Below, piece by piece: positions 13,668-23,101 of a DNA stretch of 64,000 nucleotides. Below the pieces are notes generated by a model, which was given only the letters and a program-made list of their open reading frames with translations, was not told the origin of the DNA and searched no databases. Each line of letters opens with the position of its first letter. Position 1 is the first letter of the stretch. Both the position numbers and the translations under genes were made by a program. The DNA is from Candidatus Melainabacteria bacterium (GTDB lineage: Bacteria > Cyanobacteriota > Vampirovibrionia > Obscuribacterales > Obscuribacteraceae): assembly GCA_003151275.1 (NCBI GenBank), contig PLXC01000147.1, positions 1 to 64,000 on the forward strand, given 5' to 3'.

Positions 13668-13943
13668 TTAAGACGGGACTGCTTTCTCGTCTTGGGGAGC
13701 TGGAGCTACTGGAGTGACTGGCTGAGCGGGTGTTGGCTCTGGAACTGGTGCAGCGCTAATATCTTTTTTGGGATCGTTCTCGTGAATTCCCGCTTTTACG
13801 TCGTCTGTCACATCAGAAAGCGCGCGCTTGAAGTTACCGATACCCTGGCCCAATGCCTTTCCGAGTTCCGGAACTTTCTTCGGTCCGAAAACCAAAAGAA
13901 CGACGACTCCGATGATGGCGATGTCTACTGGACTGCCGAGCAT
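13668..13943 (-). CDS. tatA: Sec-independent protein translocase TatA/TatE
   Basis: 91 residues. One N-terminal membrane helix ([20 protein letters not shown]) is followed by the amphipathic helix [15 protein letters not shown], the hallmark of TatA. A polar tail rich in Pro, Ala and Thr follows. TatA oligomers form the pore for folded proteins carrying twin-arginine signals. AAGGAAT precedes the ATG. TatC is not in the window. The gene lies between the secreted hydrolase gene and uvrB on the same strand. TatB is an alternative, but the short length and FGPKK motif favour TatA. Confidence 0.93.
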   Translation of the reverse strand: MLGSPVDIAIIGVVVLLVFGPKKVPELGKALGQGIGNFKRALSDVTDDVKAGIHENDPKKDISAAPVPEPTPAQPVTPVAPAPQDEKAVPS

Positions 13944-14006
13944 ATTCCTTGCCTCTACTTGAACTCACTCACAATCGTAACACAATAAGCACTGGTGAGG
14001 CTTTCA

Positions 14007-15581
14007 TTATTGTTCACCTTTGGGAGGCACGGGTGGAGGGGGCGGGTTGGCGCTATTGAAATACGGAGTCAAAACGGCGGGCAACGGGCTGCCAAGGTTC
14101 TTCGCGCGGCGGCGGTCTGCTAACTCGGCGATGGCCGCATCCATCATTACGTAATCTTTGGTTGTCCCTTCGGCCTCAAGGTAGTTCGCGATTGTGGCTG
14201 CGTCGATGGAAGCGTTTGGCTTATTGTTTGTAAAGTTTTCGATGTTCATACCTGTTACGGCTGCCATGTACGAACTTTCGGGGTTGATTCGAATCCAATG
14301 AGCTTTGTGGGCCAGCCAGGCATTGTATTGCATCGCTATATGAGGATGGTCCGGTTGGCGTTGCAAATGGTCAATGTATGTGGCTAGGACTAAGATCATC
14401 AAATTGGGATATTCGCTGGCTACCTTTCCGTAATATGAAGAGCCATCTCGCTCTTGGAAGTATGCCTCACTTTCTCTCAGCGTCGCTAAATTTGTGGGCC
14501 AAGCTACGATGTGCTTCATTTTGGTCTTAGGTGCTGGCGGCGCAGTCTCGCCCTTTTTCAGTGGTTTGGGCTTCGGTGGTGGTGGAGGCGGTCGATATCC
14601 TGGTTCTGACGGATCTGGTACGTCAGGAACGTTCCGATCGAACATCCTCGATAGCTGAAGGGCGTGAAGCACTTCGGGTGGATAAATTTGTTTGTTCAAT
14701 CCCACATCAAGTGCGTACGTCAGTGCATACTCTACTGATTCGTCCCAAATGCCATTTTTGTTTTCGTCGAAGTAGAGCACACCTGAAACCTCGGGCTCGT
14801 TTAACTTTTTGTGTTCACCGGAATTGCGCGTGATGGTGCCAGCCCACTGCAACTTTTTCCAATCGACTGCACAAGCTCCAGTCGCCCCGCTGCCCTGTCT
14901 GTAGTGTTTGTTTATGAGCAGGTCCTTACTGCCGCCAAGATTTGGTGGAAAGAATAACGGACCGATTGGACTTTCATAAAATGCAATCCATGAAACGACT
15001 GATTTGAGTTCGTCTGAATATTTGCCCAGAGTGATTAGGGCAATGTTTCCACCGTTAGACCAACCAACCAACCCGACATTTGTTTTCGCCATTTTGACAG
15101 GCACGATGTCGGAGATATATCGGCCTTGCGTGTCCGCAATCTTGCCACCCGCAAAAAGCAAAACATCTTTCAAGGCCAGCTGCGACTCACTTCCACGGTA
15201 GTCATAAATGCCGCCCGACTGAAATTTTGGTTTGCCACCACCGGGGAAGGCCATGCGCACTTCAACGAAACCGACTTGGGCGGCGTGCATGGTGAAGTTC
15301 AAGCCGTCGGCGGCGCTGCCTCCAGGTGCCACTACCGCCACTGGCGCACCATCGGCGTACCTTGGTTTCTCTGGATAAATCATGTTCACGGCTATCCCCA
15401 ATCCCGGAGCTGCCTGAGAGGGAACATAAGTGCTGACAGATTCCTCCGGCACCAGAATTGGAGTCTTCAAAGTTGCTTCCGGGAAGTCGCCCACTGCGAT
15501 TGCCGGTAAGCTTGCCAGGCTTGTTGACGATAAGATTATCGCGACAATCCCGAGGATATTTATGACGGATTTTCTGATCAT
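14007..15581 (-). CDS. Secreted alpha/beta-hydrolase-like protein
   Basis: 524 residues beginning with a signal peptide (about 1-29, ending near LPAIA-VGD). The first half resembles an alpha/beta hydrolase: PVAVVAPGGSAADG could be the oxyanion loop, and VGLVGWSNGGNIAL contains a G-x-S-x-G nucleophile elbow with Ser as the likely nucleophile. A long insert with a proline-rich stretch (PPPPPKPKPLKKGE) follows, then a C-terminal helical part of unknown role ending PPPPPVPPKGEQ. It starts four bases after the stop of glyS, so it is in the same transcript. The substrate is unknown; esterase or peptidase activity is inference from the fold only. Confidence 0.68.
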   Translation of the reverse strand: MIRKSVINILGIVAIILSSTSLASLPAIAVGDFPEATLKTPILVPEESVSTYVPSQAAPGLGIAVNMIYPEKPRYADGAPVAVVAPGGSAADGLNFTMHAAQVGFVEVRMAFPGGGKPKFQSGGIYDYRGSESQLALKDVLLFAGGKIADTQGRYISDIVPVKMAKTNVGLVGWSNGGNIALITLGKYSDELKSVVSWIAFYESPIGPLFFPPNLGGSKDLLINKHYRQGSGATGACAVDWKKLQWAGTITRNSGEHKKLNEPEVSGVLYFDENKNGIWDESVEYALTYALDVGLNKQIYPPEVLHALQLSRMFDRNVPDVPDPSEPGYRPPPPPPKPKPLKKGETAPPAPKTKMKHIVAWPTNLATLRESEAYFQERDGSSYYGKVASEYPNLMILVLATYIDHLQRQPDHPHIAMQYNAWLAHKAHWIRINPESSYMAAVTGMNIENFTNNKPNASIDAATIANYLEAEGTTKDYVMMDAAIAELADRRRAKNLGSPLPAVLTPYFNSANPPPPPVPPKGEQ

Positions 15582-15585
15582 GCTT

Positions 15586-17766
15586 CTACGGAATTAGAGA
15601 TTGTAGTTTTGAGAAATCTGCTACCAGTTTGTAATGGATATCTAGTTTGCGCAAAAGAGCGTGCCTATTATTGCGGATTTTCTCGTCTTTATCGTTCACC
15701 ATAACACCGTCGAAGAAAGAGTGCACAGGCTGCGTGAACTTACCCAGCTCGTTGGTCAACAATGTGTAGTCGTCTTCAGTATGGAAGGTTTTGTGCTCTT
15801 TCATTCGTGGCTTCATAAAGTTTTCATCGAACGCGTTGTATGCTCCAATCAGTTGTTTCTCTGCATCTAGAGAAAGCAAATCACTATCGAATTCGGCTTC
15901 GCATGGCTGGTCTCCTAAAATCTTGCGCACTCGCAAGCCAGCTCGAGCAGTGTCCATACCCTCTGGTGTGCGGAGCAAACTCTCAGTTGTGCGGCAGCGA
16001 GTCACTACATTCGGCAAGTTCCAAAATGGATCTCTGGCACTAAGAACCGCATCGATTGCCTCTCGACCGAATCCCAGATCCAGCAACTTTCCTCGCAACC
16101 GCTGCAGTAGGAAATCGTGCAACTCTGTTGTGATCTTTTGCGCATCAAAACCACGTTTGGATGTTTTGAGCGTGGAGTGATTTTCAAACCAAAGAACTTG
16201 GGCTCTGATCAGTTCAGTGAGATTGACAGGAAATTCCTTCAAACCGTCCACCAATACATCGATGATCCCTTGCGCTTGACGGCGCAGAGCGTATGGGTCG
16301 CTCGAACCACTCGGTCTCTTACCGAGGGCAAATAGACCAACTAAGTTGTCGACCTTGTCCAATACCGACGCAAATTGTCCAACGGTATCAGCTGGAATTG
16401 AATCGTCTGTCGATCTCGGTGCGTAGTGTGATGCGATCGCGTGCACTACATCCGGTGGCTGCCCCTCTTGTTCGGCATACCAGGCACCGACGTGACCTTG
16501 TAGCTCAGGTAGTTCTCTAACCAGGTTGGTGACAAGGTCTAACTTGCATAGCTCGAGGGTTTTTTTCAGGGGTTGGGCATATTTTTGATCGAGATGCAGA
16601 TCTGTGGTCACGAGTTCCGCTAACTTTGCTAGCCGGTCGATTTTGTCCATATAACTGCCCAAACCTTCTTGAAACGTAAGGCTGGAAAGCGCTTCTTTAC
16701 GGTCTGACAATTTCGTTTTTTGATCATCAAAGTAGAAGAAACGTCCGTCCGCCAAACGCGCCTTCAGAACACGTTCGTTTCCTTGTTTAATTTCCTTTTG
16801 TGCATCCTCCAAATCGTTGTTGGCGATCGTTATGAAGTGTGGTAGAAGGGATTTCTTGAGGATTGAATCTTTATCGCCATTGGAGTCAGTTTGAATTTTC
16901 TCTACCGGAAAATACCGCTGATGGTGCACCATAATCGTCTCGATCAAGGCGTCCGGCAGATCCAGATATTCGTGTGCGAAATCTCCGAGAACGGCTCTGG
17001 GCCACTCAGTTATGTGCACCACTTCTTCGAGCAATGGTCCACTTAATTGCCGTGCCTTACCGTTCACGTTTTCAGCCAACTGTGCAACTTGCTGCTCAAT
17101 CAGCGCTTGACGTGCAGAAGGCTCGACGAGAACTTTGGCCGCTTTCAGCTTAGCGACATAATCGTCAGGCTTGCCAATTTCTACTGTTCCAGGAGCAAGT
17201 ATTCTGTGCCCCATGGAGAGCCTTCCTGCTGTCAGTTTATCTAGTTGGAAAGCAACAACTTTATCGTCCAGAAGTGAGACGATCCAGCGAATTGGTCGCG
17301 AAAATTTGAGTTCAGAAGAACCCCAGCGCATCAGGCGTTCGCCGGACAACTGCATAATAATTTTCGGCACTATTTCAGCTAAAACTTCTTGCGCAGGTTT
17401 GCCTTCAGTAGTCACGTTCGCGATCACATAGGTGATGCCGCCGATTTCTTCTCGTTCGAGTTGATCGACGCTCAAATTATTCCTTTTTGCGAAACCTGAT
17501 GCTGCCTGCGTTGCCACTCCGTTGCCGTCGAAACATTTGTCGACCGGCGGACCCTTTACTTTTGTTTTGGTCGTTGTCTGGTCAACTGCCAGATCGTTTA
17601 CGAGAATCGTTAATCGGCGTGGTGTACTCATCGTCTTCATAGATTGGAAAGGAAGATTCTTGCTTTTCAATCCTTCAGACATGAGTTGTTCTAGCCGCGT
17701 CTGCGCTTCGGGAATAAACCCCGCCGGCAGTTCTTCAGTTCCGATTTCGAGTAAATAATTTGGCAT
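15586..17766 (-). CDS. glyS: Glycyl-tRNA synthetase beta subunit
   Basis: 726 residues, the usual length for the beta chain of the bacterial alpha2beta2 glycyl-tRNA synthetase, which charges tRNA-Gly. It begins NYLLEIGTEELPAGFIPEA, the family signature, followed by RRLTILVNDLA, KGPPVDKCFDGNG, AASGFAKRN and MRWGSSELKFSRPIRWIV. A C-terminal anticodon-binding-like region covers about 580-700. The beta subunit binds tRNA; the catalytic alpha subunit (glyQ) is not in this window, so it must lie elsewhere. The hydrolase gene follows after four bases. Confidence 0.97.
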   Translation of the reverse strand: MPNYLLEIGTEELPAGFIPEAQTRLEQLMSEGLKSKNLPFQSMKTMSTPRRLTILVNDLAVDQTTTKTKVKGPPVDKCFDGNGVATQAASGFAKRNNLSVDQLEREEIGGITYVIANVTTEGKPAQEVLAEIVPKIIMQLSGERLMRWGSSELKFSRPIRWIVSLLDDKVVAFQLDKLTAGRLSMGHRILAPGTVEIGKPDDYVAKLKAAKVLVEPSARQALIEQQVAQLAENVNGKARQLSGPLLEEVVHITEWPRAVLGDFAHEYLDLPDALIETIMVHHQRYFPVEKIQTDSNGDKDSILKKSLLPHFITIANNDLEDAQKEIKQGNERVLKARLADGRFFYFDDQKTKLSDRKEALSSLTFQEGLGSYMDKIDRLAKLAELVTTDLHLDQKYAQPLKKTLELCKLDLVTNLVRELPELQGHVGAWYAEQEGQPPDVVHAIASHYAPRSTDDSIPADTVGQFASVLDKVDNLVGLFALGKRPSGSSDPYALRRQAQGIIDVLVDGLKEFPVNLTELIRAQVLWFENHSTLKTSKRGFDAQKITTELHDFLLQRLRGKLLDLGFGREAIDAVLSARDPFWNLPNVVTRCRTTESLLRTPEGMDTARAGLRVRKILGDQPCEAEFDSDLLSLDAEKQLIGAYNAFDENFMKPRMKEHKTFHTEDDYTLLTNELGKFTQPVHSFFDGVMVNDKDEKIRNNRHALLRKLDIHYKLVADFSKLQSLIP

Positions 17767-17923
17767 ATGCGAGAAGTAGTCCGGGAAACGATAGGACCCT
17801 TAATTATACGAGGAGCTGTCCGATTCCCGCTGTTTGCCGCAATTTCTTTACAGCTTAGTCGTCAAGTACATAAATGAGTATACTTGGTCATGGATTCCGG
17901 CTTCACGAATCTGAGGATTGAGC

Positions 17924-18778
17924 GTGTCCCGTATGAAACCAGCAGTTATGTGCGCGTTACTCGTTGGAGCGATGCTTGTTGGCTCGGTCATTAATTTGGC
18001 TTGGCCTGTGATTACTTCACAAATGAATGATCGCTCGTTCATCGAGAGATCGTGGCTAAATCCAAAATTGAGCGATGATGAGCAAGAGCGAGTGCTTAAA
18101 GCCTTGATTAAAGAAGCCGAAGAAAAACACTTTCCGGACAAAGTTGCGGTTGTTCCAATAGATAATTATGCAGCCTGGTTGTTTTCACGCGGTAGATACG
18201 CTGAATCGATGCCACTCAGCTCGGACAGTGCGGCCCGAAGTTCGAAACTAGATCCAGGTTGGTCTCAGTGGAGAGCCTCATCTATGCGAAGGTCCGCTTT
18301 GGGCCAGCATTATCTTTTCCTCCACGGCCATGGCAAACACCCATCTGTTAGAGCCGTTAAAGACATCGAGACTGCTTTAGCCATTGAGAAAGGTGCCGCT
18401 AAGCGAGACGAACAAGTCATTTTTGAAACAACGGAGGAGATAGCTGAAATTTATTGCGATAACAAGAACTACGAACAGTCGCAGAATTATTTTAATGAGG
18501 CTATGGCTATGGCGAGGAGGCAAACGGGGTGGAATTTAGCTGATTGCCTTGTCGGGCAGGCACGTCTATTGGCTTGCAAAGGAAAAGAGAAGGATGCAGA
18601 TAAAACGTTTGAGCAAGCAGTGCACATAAGTGATACTACCTATGGTGGTGGTTCAGATCAAAGCGAGACAATAATTCGAAAGTTCGCGTCAGGTTTAAAG
18701 AGCGCTGGTTTAGACAAACATAGCAATCAAATCGCTCAGAAACTCGATGACGTAGCATCGATCGCCTATGACTATTGA
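17924..18778 (+). CDS. Secreted or membrane-anchored TPR-like protein
   Basis: About 284 residues. The GTG at 17924 is chosen because GAGGA at 17913-17917 lies six bases upstream; ATG at 17933 is the alternative. An N-terminal hydrophobic helix (VMCALLVGAMLVGSVINLAWP) is either a signal or an anchor. The rest is helical with TPR-like units: YAAWLFSRGRYAESMPL, EIYCDNKNYEQSQNYFNEAMAMAR and RLLACKGKEKDADKTFEQAVHIS. TPRs mediate protein contacts. Specific function unknown. It converges with the next gene, which ends two bases away. Confidence 0.68.
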   Translation: MSRMKPAVMCALLVGAMLVGSVINLAWPVITSQMNDRSFIERSWLNPKLSDDEQERVLKALIKEAEEKHFPDKVAVVPIDNYAAWLFSRGRYAESMPLSSDSAARSSKLDPGWSQWRASSMRRSALGQHYLFLHGHGKHPSVRAVKDIETALAIEKGAAKRDEQVIFETTEEIAEIYCDNKNYEQSQNYFNEAMAMARRQTGWNLADCLVGQARLLACKGKEKDADKTFEQAVHISDTTYGGGSDQSETIIRKFASGLKSAGLDKHSNQIAQKLDDVASIAYDY

Positions 18779-18779
18779 C

Positions 18780-19868
18780 CTACTTATTAATGTTGCTCAT
18801 ACCGGGATTGCTTAGGATTTCTGATTTTGCTTGCAAGAAATTCGCCTTTTTGGTCCATATAGAAACGTCTACGTTATTGCCAATCTGTGTGATCAGTTTT
18901 TTTGCGAGAACTTTCTTACTGGCTTGATAGGCTAGCAGGCAGTATTCGTTCAGAACATAATTGTTATTCGGATATTCTTTGATAATTGCTTCCATTCCCT
19001 TTTGAACTCTCGCCCACTTTAGGTTTGGAAAGTCGGTAAATAGATTGTGGTAAAAATGTAGATGATCGACGTACCATGTTAGGAGAGCGTACAATTTGTC
19101 ACCATTGACGCCACCAACTTTATCAGCTTCCTTTTCTGCAAAATCAGCCCATTCGGTTGCACCTCCGTCCCAGCGCGGCTGCAGATAGTATGTTTTGCGA
19201 AAATAGTTTTCGTAGTAGTCTGGAAACTTGGTAATCGCCTCTGTGTAAAGCTTGTCGTATTCTGGTCGCTCCCAACTTTCGCCCAGAGCGACGGTTTGTC
19301 CACCCACATATAGGTGAGGGCATACACTGTTCATGGCCTTGGCTTGATCTAAAATTTGATGGCCTTGCTTCAATCGTGCTGAAAAGTCTTGCCATTGATG
19401 TTCTTTAACAGAATCCGAATAACCGCCGCCTCTTGCTTTCCATGCGTAAGAAGTCCAAGCGCTGACTAAGGCTGCCGGTGCAGTAATCGACTCTGGACTT
19501 TGCTTCATCCATTCTTTTAAATCAGTGAAGTAATTGTTCCAGTCTGCTTCCGATGCTGCCTTCGGAATTTCCAATCCGTCATAGAAAAGTTCAAGCTTAT
19601 TGCGACCATCCGGGTAATGAATGTGGGCTGACCTTATTGATTCTGCTAATTTGTCTAATTCGGCATATTTATGTTGTTTGAGCAGGGGTGAAACTAGCGA
19701 TTTAAGGGTGGACTTATCCTTTAGGCTTTGAGCATCACCATGAGTGACGATAAGATCAAGAGTCGAAGCGCCCATCACTCCAGTTGCTTGTTGGTCACCT
19801 GCCAGGCAGCTCGACGCGAAAACCGCATTACAAGCGAAGCCAACGAATATCAAATTACGCCGCTTCAA
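18780..19868 (-). CDS. Secreted helical protein, DUF4034-like
   Basis: 362 residues with a signal peptide (MKRRNLIFVGFACNAVFASSCLA, cleavage near 23). The mature part is a helical repeat protein with many Tyr and Trp: KYAELDKLAESIRS, SAWTSYAWKARGGGYSD, YYENYFRKTYYLQPRWDGG and ADFAEKEADKVGG. This pattern fits my memory of the DUF4034/TPR-like proteins, in which a Trp-rich segment precedes a TPR-like region. No catalytic motif is seen. The start overlaps the divergent region upstream of the acetyltransferase gene. Confidence 0.6.
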   Translation of the reverse strand: MKRRNLIFVGFACNAVFASSCLAGDQQATGVMGASTLDLIVTHGDAQSLKDKSTLKSLVSPLLKQHKYAELDKLAESIRSAHIHYPDGRNKLELFYDGLEIPKAASEADWNNYFTDLKEWMKQSPESITAPAALVSAWTSYAWKARGGGYSDSVKEHQWQDFSARLKQGHQILDQAKAMNSVCPHLYVGGQTVALGESWERPEYDKLYTEAITKFPDYYENYFRKTYYLQPRWDGGATEWADFAEKEADKVGGVNGDKLYALLTWYVDHLHFYHNLFTDFPNLKWARVQKGMEAIIKEYPNNNYVLNEYCLLAYQASKKVLAKKLITQIGNNVDVSIWTKKANFLQAKSEILSNPGMSNINK

Positions 19869-19962
19869 TGTGCCCTTCCTTTGGATCTTGCTGTTCGTGC
19901 TCTACAATATTATGTCACTATCATGCGTCACTACCAGCAGGTTTATTAGAAGGCGGAGACAA

Positions 19963-20676
19963 ATGCCACTCGCAACTTTAGAAACTCCGAAGGGTACCAT
20001 CCGGTTGCACGTTTGCAAGGATGGCACTTTCGAAAACTCTGAATGGATTGAACTTTACGAAGAAGCGTTCCCACCTTCGCAGCGTCAAGATCTCGATGAT
20101 GTGCAAAAACAATTAGCCGAAGGCGCAATGGAACTCGATGAAACTCGGGATGATCAGGAAGATATTTTGTGCATGACATTGACAGAAGTATTTGGTGGTG
20201 ACGACAAAACTGAACCTAATCTTTTGCTTGCGTGTTACACGGCTGTGTCGCACCAAATGCGGGGACTGGGAATTGGCTCTGTTCATCGCAGAAAGCTAGG
20301 TGAACTTTTGAGTTCTGAGTATCCCGACTACATGGGGATTTTCAGCGAGATAGAATCAACCAAAGAGTCTGGTGTCGATGAGAAAGATATGCTTGTACGC
20401 ACGAAGCGGAAGGCATTTTTTATGCGGCTAGGTTTGATACCAATTGAAATTGATTACTTGTTTCCGAGTTTTGTTTCGGGAGAGCCGCCTATTGAAGGAG
20501 AATTGCTCTGGGTGCCATTTGGACCACCCGAATTACAAATAAATGCTCTGGAAAAAGTGCTTCGGCGGATCTATGTTGAGGGATATAATTTGGATGAGAG
20601 TGATCCGCTCATCGATCGAGTTTTGAAAACAATTCGTTTGAGATCGCCAGCATCGGCTCTGGTGGCACTAGGTTGA
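19963..20676 (+). CDS. GNAT-fold N-acetyltransferase-like protein
   Basis: 237 residues from the ATG at 19963, which has GGAG at 19955-19958; the frame is open further upstream but that part overlaps the divergent gene. LYEEAFPPSQRQDLDDV resembles the start of GNAT domains. VSHQMRGLGIGSVHRRKLGELL contains the R-G-x-G-x-G acetyl-CoA pyrophosphate loop (RGLGIG) and its helix. FFMRLGLIPIEIDYLFPSF looks like the late strand pair. The enzyme would transfer an acetyl group from acetyl-CoA to an unknown amine. It ends 29 bases before the first of two tandem AAA ATPase genes and is likely in one operon with them. Confidence 0.62.
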   Translation: MPLATLETPKGTIRLHVCKDGTFENSEWIELYEEAFPPSQRQDLDDVQKQLAEGAMELDETRDDQEDILCMTLTEVFGGDDKTEPNLLLACYTAVSHQMRGLGIGSVHRRKLGELLSSEYPDYMGIFSEIESTKESGVDEKDMLVRTKRKAFFMRLGLIPIEIDYLFPSFVSGEPPIEGELLWVPFGPPELQINALEKVLRRIYVEGYNLDESDPLIDRVLKTIRLRSPASALVALG

Positions 20677-20705
20677 CTTAGGCTGCCGTCCTTCGAGGTC
20701 CAAAT

Positions 20706-21854
20706 ATGGCCGTTAAAGAATTGCATGTGCGTGGATATCGCTCTGTCAGAGAGATTCGCCTCAAGCTGAAGCGCATTAATGTTCTTGTCGGTCCGAACGG
20801 ATGCGGCAAGAGCAATCTTTATCGGTCCATGTATTTGATTGCAGCAGCTGCAAGTGGCGAATTCGCTAAAAGTCTTGCACAAGAGGGCGGAATCCCCTCC
20901 GTTCTGTGGGCTGGTAAACGAACTAAGAATGAGTCAGCTCATTTGGTTTTGGCCGTCAAATTAGATGAACTTTCCTACAGTCTCGAGTGTGGTCGAATTC
21001 CTATTAGTGAGCGTCCTGAACTGTTTGACCTGACATGCTTTCAAAATGATCCTGACATAAAAAAGGAGGAAGTCGACTTCACTCACCTCGGCAAAAAGGT
21101 CACGCTTGTTAAGCGTTCCAAAGGTCTAATCATGGCGCGTAACATTGATGGCAGACCCATTGAATATCCGCTCGCAGTCAATGGCACTGAGTCCGTTTTG
21201 TCAGGTCTGAGAGATCCACAAAAGTTTCCAGAACTATCCACACTGAGGCAAGAATTTCTAAATTGGCGTTTTTATCACCAATTTCGAACCGATCTTGGTT
21301 CGCCGTTGCGCCAGCCTCAGGTTGGTGTAATGACGCCGGTTATGGCGCATGATGGACTCGACGTTGCCGCTGCGTTGGCCACTGTAAAAGGGATTGGGCA
21401 AGGAGACCATTTTAACGAAGCACTACAAAACGCATTTCCCGGTTCTGCACTAGAAGTCTTTTCTGATAATGGCGAGTTCAGTTTGGGATTGCATATGGCC
21501 GGTTTTGAGCGTCCATTTAACGCATTAGAACTTTCGGATGGAACGCTGCAATATCTCTGCTTACTGGCAGCCTTGCTTACACCACGTCCACCATCGTTTA
21601 TGGCTTTGAATGAGCCGGAGACAAGTATTCATCCCGATTTATACGAACCACTAGCTAAATTGATTGTTCAGGCGTCAAAAAAATCGCAGATTTGGATTAC
21701 GACTCACTCACGAGTATTGTCAAATTTTATTCGTAAATTTGGTGGCAACGAGCCGATTGAGTTGGAGAAGATAAAAGGTGAAACGAGAGTAGTCGGAGCC
21801 AAGTTGATTGAGAATGACGAAGATGATCTCGATGAGGAAGACGATGATGATTAA
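20706..21854 (+). CDS. AAA family (SMC/OLD-like) ATPase, copy 1
   Basis: 382 residues. Walker A is [10 protein letters not shown] near residue 33, following the RGYRSVREIRLKL start typical of RecF/OLD-like ATPases. The C-terminal half has the signature [17 protein letters not shown], Walker B-like FMALNEPETSIHPDLYEPLA and a WITTHSRVLSNF switch. In place of the usual Asp-Glu, Walker B has Asn-Glu. Proteins with this layout (COG4637-like) act as standalone predicted ATPases; their partners and targets are unknown. The last residues are a run of acidic amino acids. GAGGT precedes the ATG. The next gene is a paralogue, 30 bases downstream. Confidence 0.85.
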   Translation: MAVKELHVRGYRSVREIRLKLKRINVLVGPNGCGKSNLYRSMYLIAAAASGEFAKSLAQEGGIPSVLWAGKRTKNESAHLVLAVKLDELSYSLECGRIPISERPELFDLTCFQNDPDIKKEEVDFTHLGKKVTLVKRSKGLIMARNIDGRPIEYPLAVNGTESVLSGLRDPQKFPELSTLRQEFLNWRFYHQFRTDLGSPLRQPQVGVMTPVMAHDGLDVAAALATVKGIGQGDHFNEALQNAFPGSALEVFSDNGEFSLGLHMAGFERPFNALELSDGTLQYLCLLAALLTPRPPSFMALNEPETSIHPDLYEPLAKLIVQASKKSQIWITTHSRVLSNFIRKFGGNEPIELEKIKGETRVVGAKLIENDEDDLDEEDDDD

Positions 21855-21884
21855 GTCTATATTGATAACGGACGGAGACGAATT

Positions 21885-23054
21885 TTGGCTCTAATCGATT
21901 TTCGAGTTTCAGGATATCGTTCCATACGGGACGTGTGGCTGAAGCTTCGTCCAATCAACGTAATCGTTGGTCCAAATGGATGCGGCAAGAGCAACTTATA
22001 TCGCGCTATGTATTTGTTGCATTGCGCAGCCACTGGACAATTCGCTCAAGCATTAACTGAAGAAGGAGGTATGCGCTCCATTATGTGGGCTGGTAATCGA
22101 TCCAAATTCGAGCGAAAAAAGTGCGCCTCACTTAGATTATCCGTCCGGTTTGATAAGTTTGAGTATCGTCTTGTCTGCGCTCAGGTAGGTCCCGATGAGG
22201 GTGCCGCCGGTCCATTCTATGCCGATCCGGAAATTAAGAGTGAGGATGTTTATGTGTACAATGGCGAGCAAAAATCAACATTACTCAAACGGCGTAGACA
22301 GCACATTGAAGCTAGGGATGCCGATGGAAAAGTCATTGAGTATGCTTTGAACGTTCTTCACAACGAATCTGTTTTAACTGCTTTACGTGATCCATACAAA
22401 TTTCGTCAGTTGTTTGCTCTTCGAGAAGAGTTTTTAAACTGGCGCTTCTATCACAATTTCCGAACAGACGCCGACTCTATGATTCGCAGAAAACAAATTG
22501 GCGCTTTAACCCCTGTTCTAAGTCACGATGGCAGAGACGTTGCGGCGGCGATTGAAACGATCCAAACTGCCGGAGACTTTGATGCGCTGCAGAAGTCGCT
22601 CATCGAAGCCTTCCCTGATTCTCGAGTCTTCGTAGATCGGGACGAAAATTCGCGTCGAATTATTTGCATGCAAAGTGAAGGATTGAATCGCGCCTTTGAT
22701 GCTTCAGAGCTTTCTGATGGCACACTTCAGTATCTTTGTCTTGTTGCGGCACTGTTGAGTGGACGGGCTCCTAGCCTCCTTGCCCTCAATGAACCTGAAG
22801 GCAGTCTCCACCCAAGGTTGTTTGAACCTCTTGCTCGATTGATCGTGCGCGCCTCGAAGCAATCCCAAATTTGGCTCACCACTCACTCAACTGAGCTTGC
22901 AGATTTCATTTTGGAGTTCAGTGGTTATGAACCGCTCGAATTAAAAAATGTCGAGGGCGAGACAAAGTTGTCTGGTGTTGGCTTGGGTGGGTACAAGGAG
23001 TACGGTGATGACGAGCCGGAAGCTGATGATGATTCAGAATTCAATGATAAGTAA
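21885..23054 (+). CDS. AAA family (SMC/OLD-like) ATPase, copy 2
   Basis: 389 residues from a TTG start with GGAGA upstream; aligning with copy 1 supports this start. The layout is the same: [18 protein letters not shown], Walker [29 protein letters not shown], Walker B-like [20 protein letters not shown] and [12 protein letters not shown]. The two copies are clearly similar over their full length, including [14 protein letters not shown] and [19 protein letters not shown] segments in the middle. It too ends in an acidic tail ([14 protein letters not shown]). A tandem duplication kept with both ATP sites intact suggests a heterodimer or two specificities. The Clp-N/zinc-ribbon gene follows after 47 bases. 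Confidence 0.85.
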   Translation: MALIDFRVSGYRSIRDVWLKLRPINVIVGPNGCGKSNLYRAMYLLHCAATGQFAQALTEEGGMRSIMWAGNRSKFERKKCASLRLSVRFDKFEYRLVCAQVGPDEGAAGPFYADPEIKSEDVYVYNGEQKSTLLKRRRQHIEARDADGKVIEYALNVLHNESVLTALRDPYKFRQLFALREEFLNWRFYHNFRTDADSMIRRKQIGALTPVLSHDGRDVAAAIETIQTAGDFDALQKSLIEAFPDSRVFVDRDENSRRIICMQSEGLNRAFDASELSDGTLQYLCLVAALLSGRAPSLLALNEPEGSLHPRLFEPLARLIVRASKQSQIWLTTHSTELADFILEFSGYEPLELKNVEGETKLSGVGLGGYKEYGDDEPEADDDSEFNDK

Positions 23055-23101
23055 ATTTGATTGGTCCTTGCTATACACACGAACTCTCCAAGGACGGAAA
23101 A

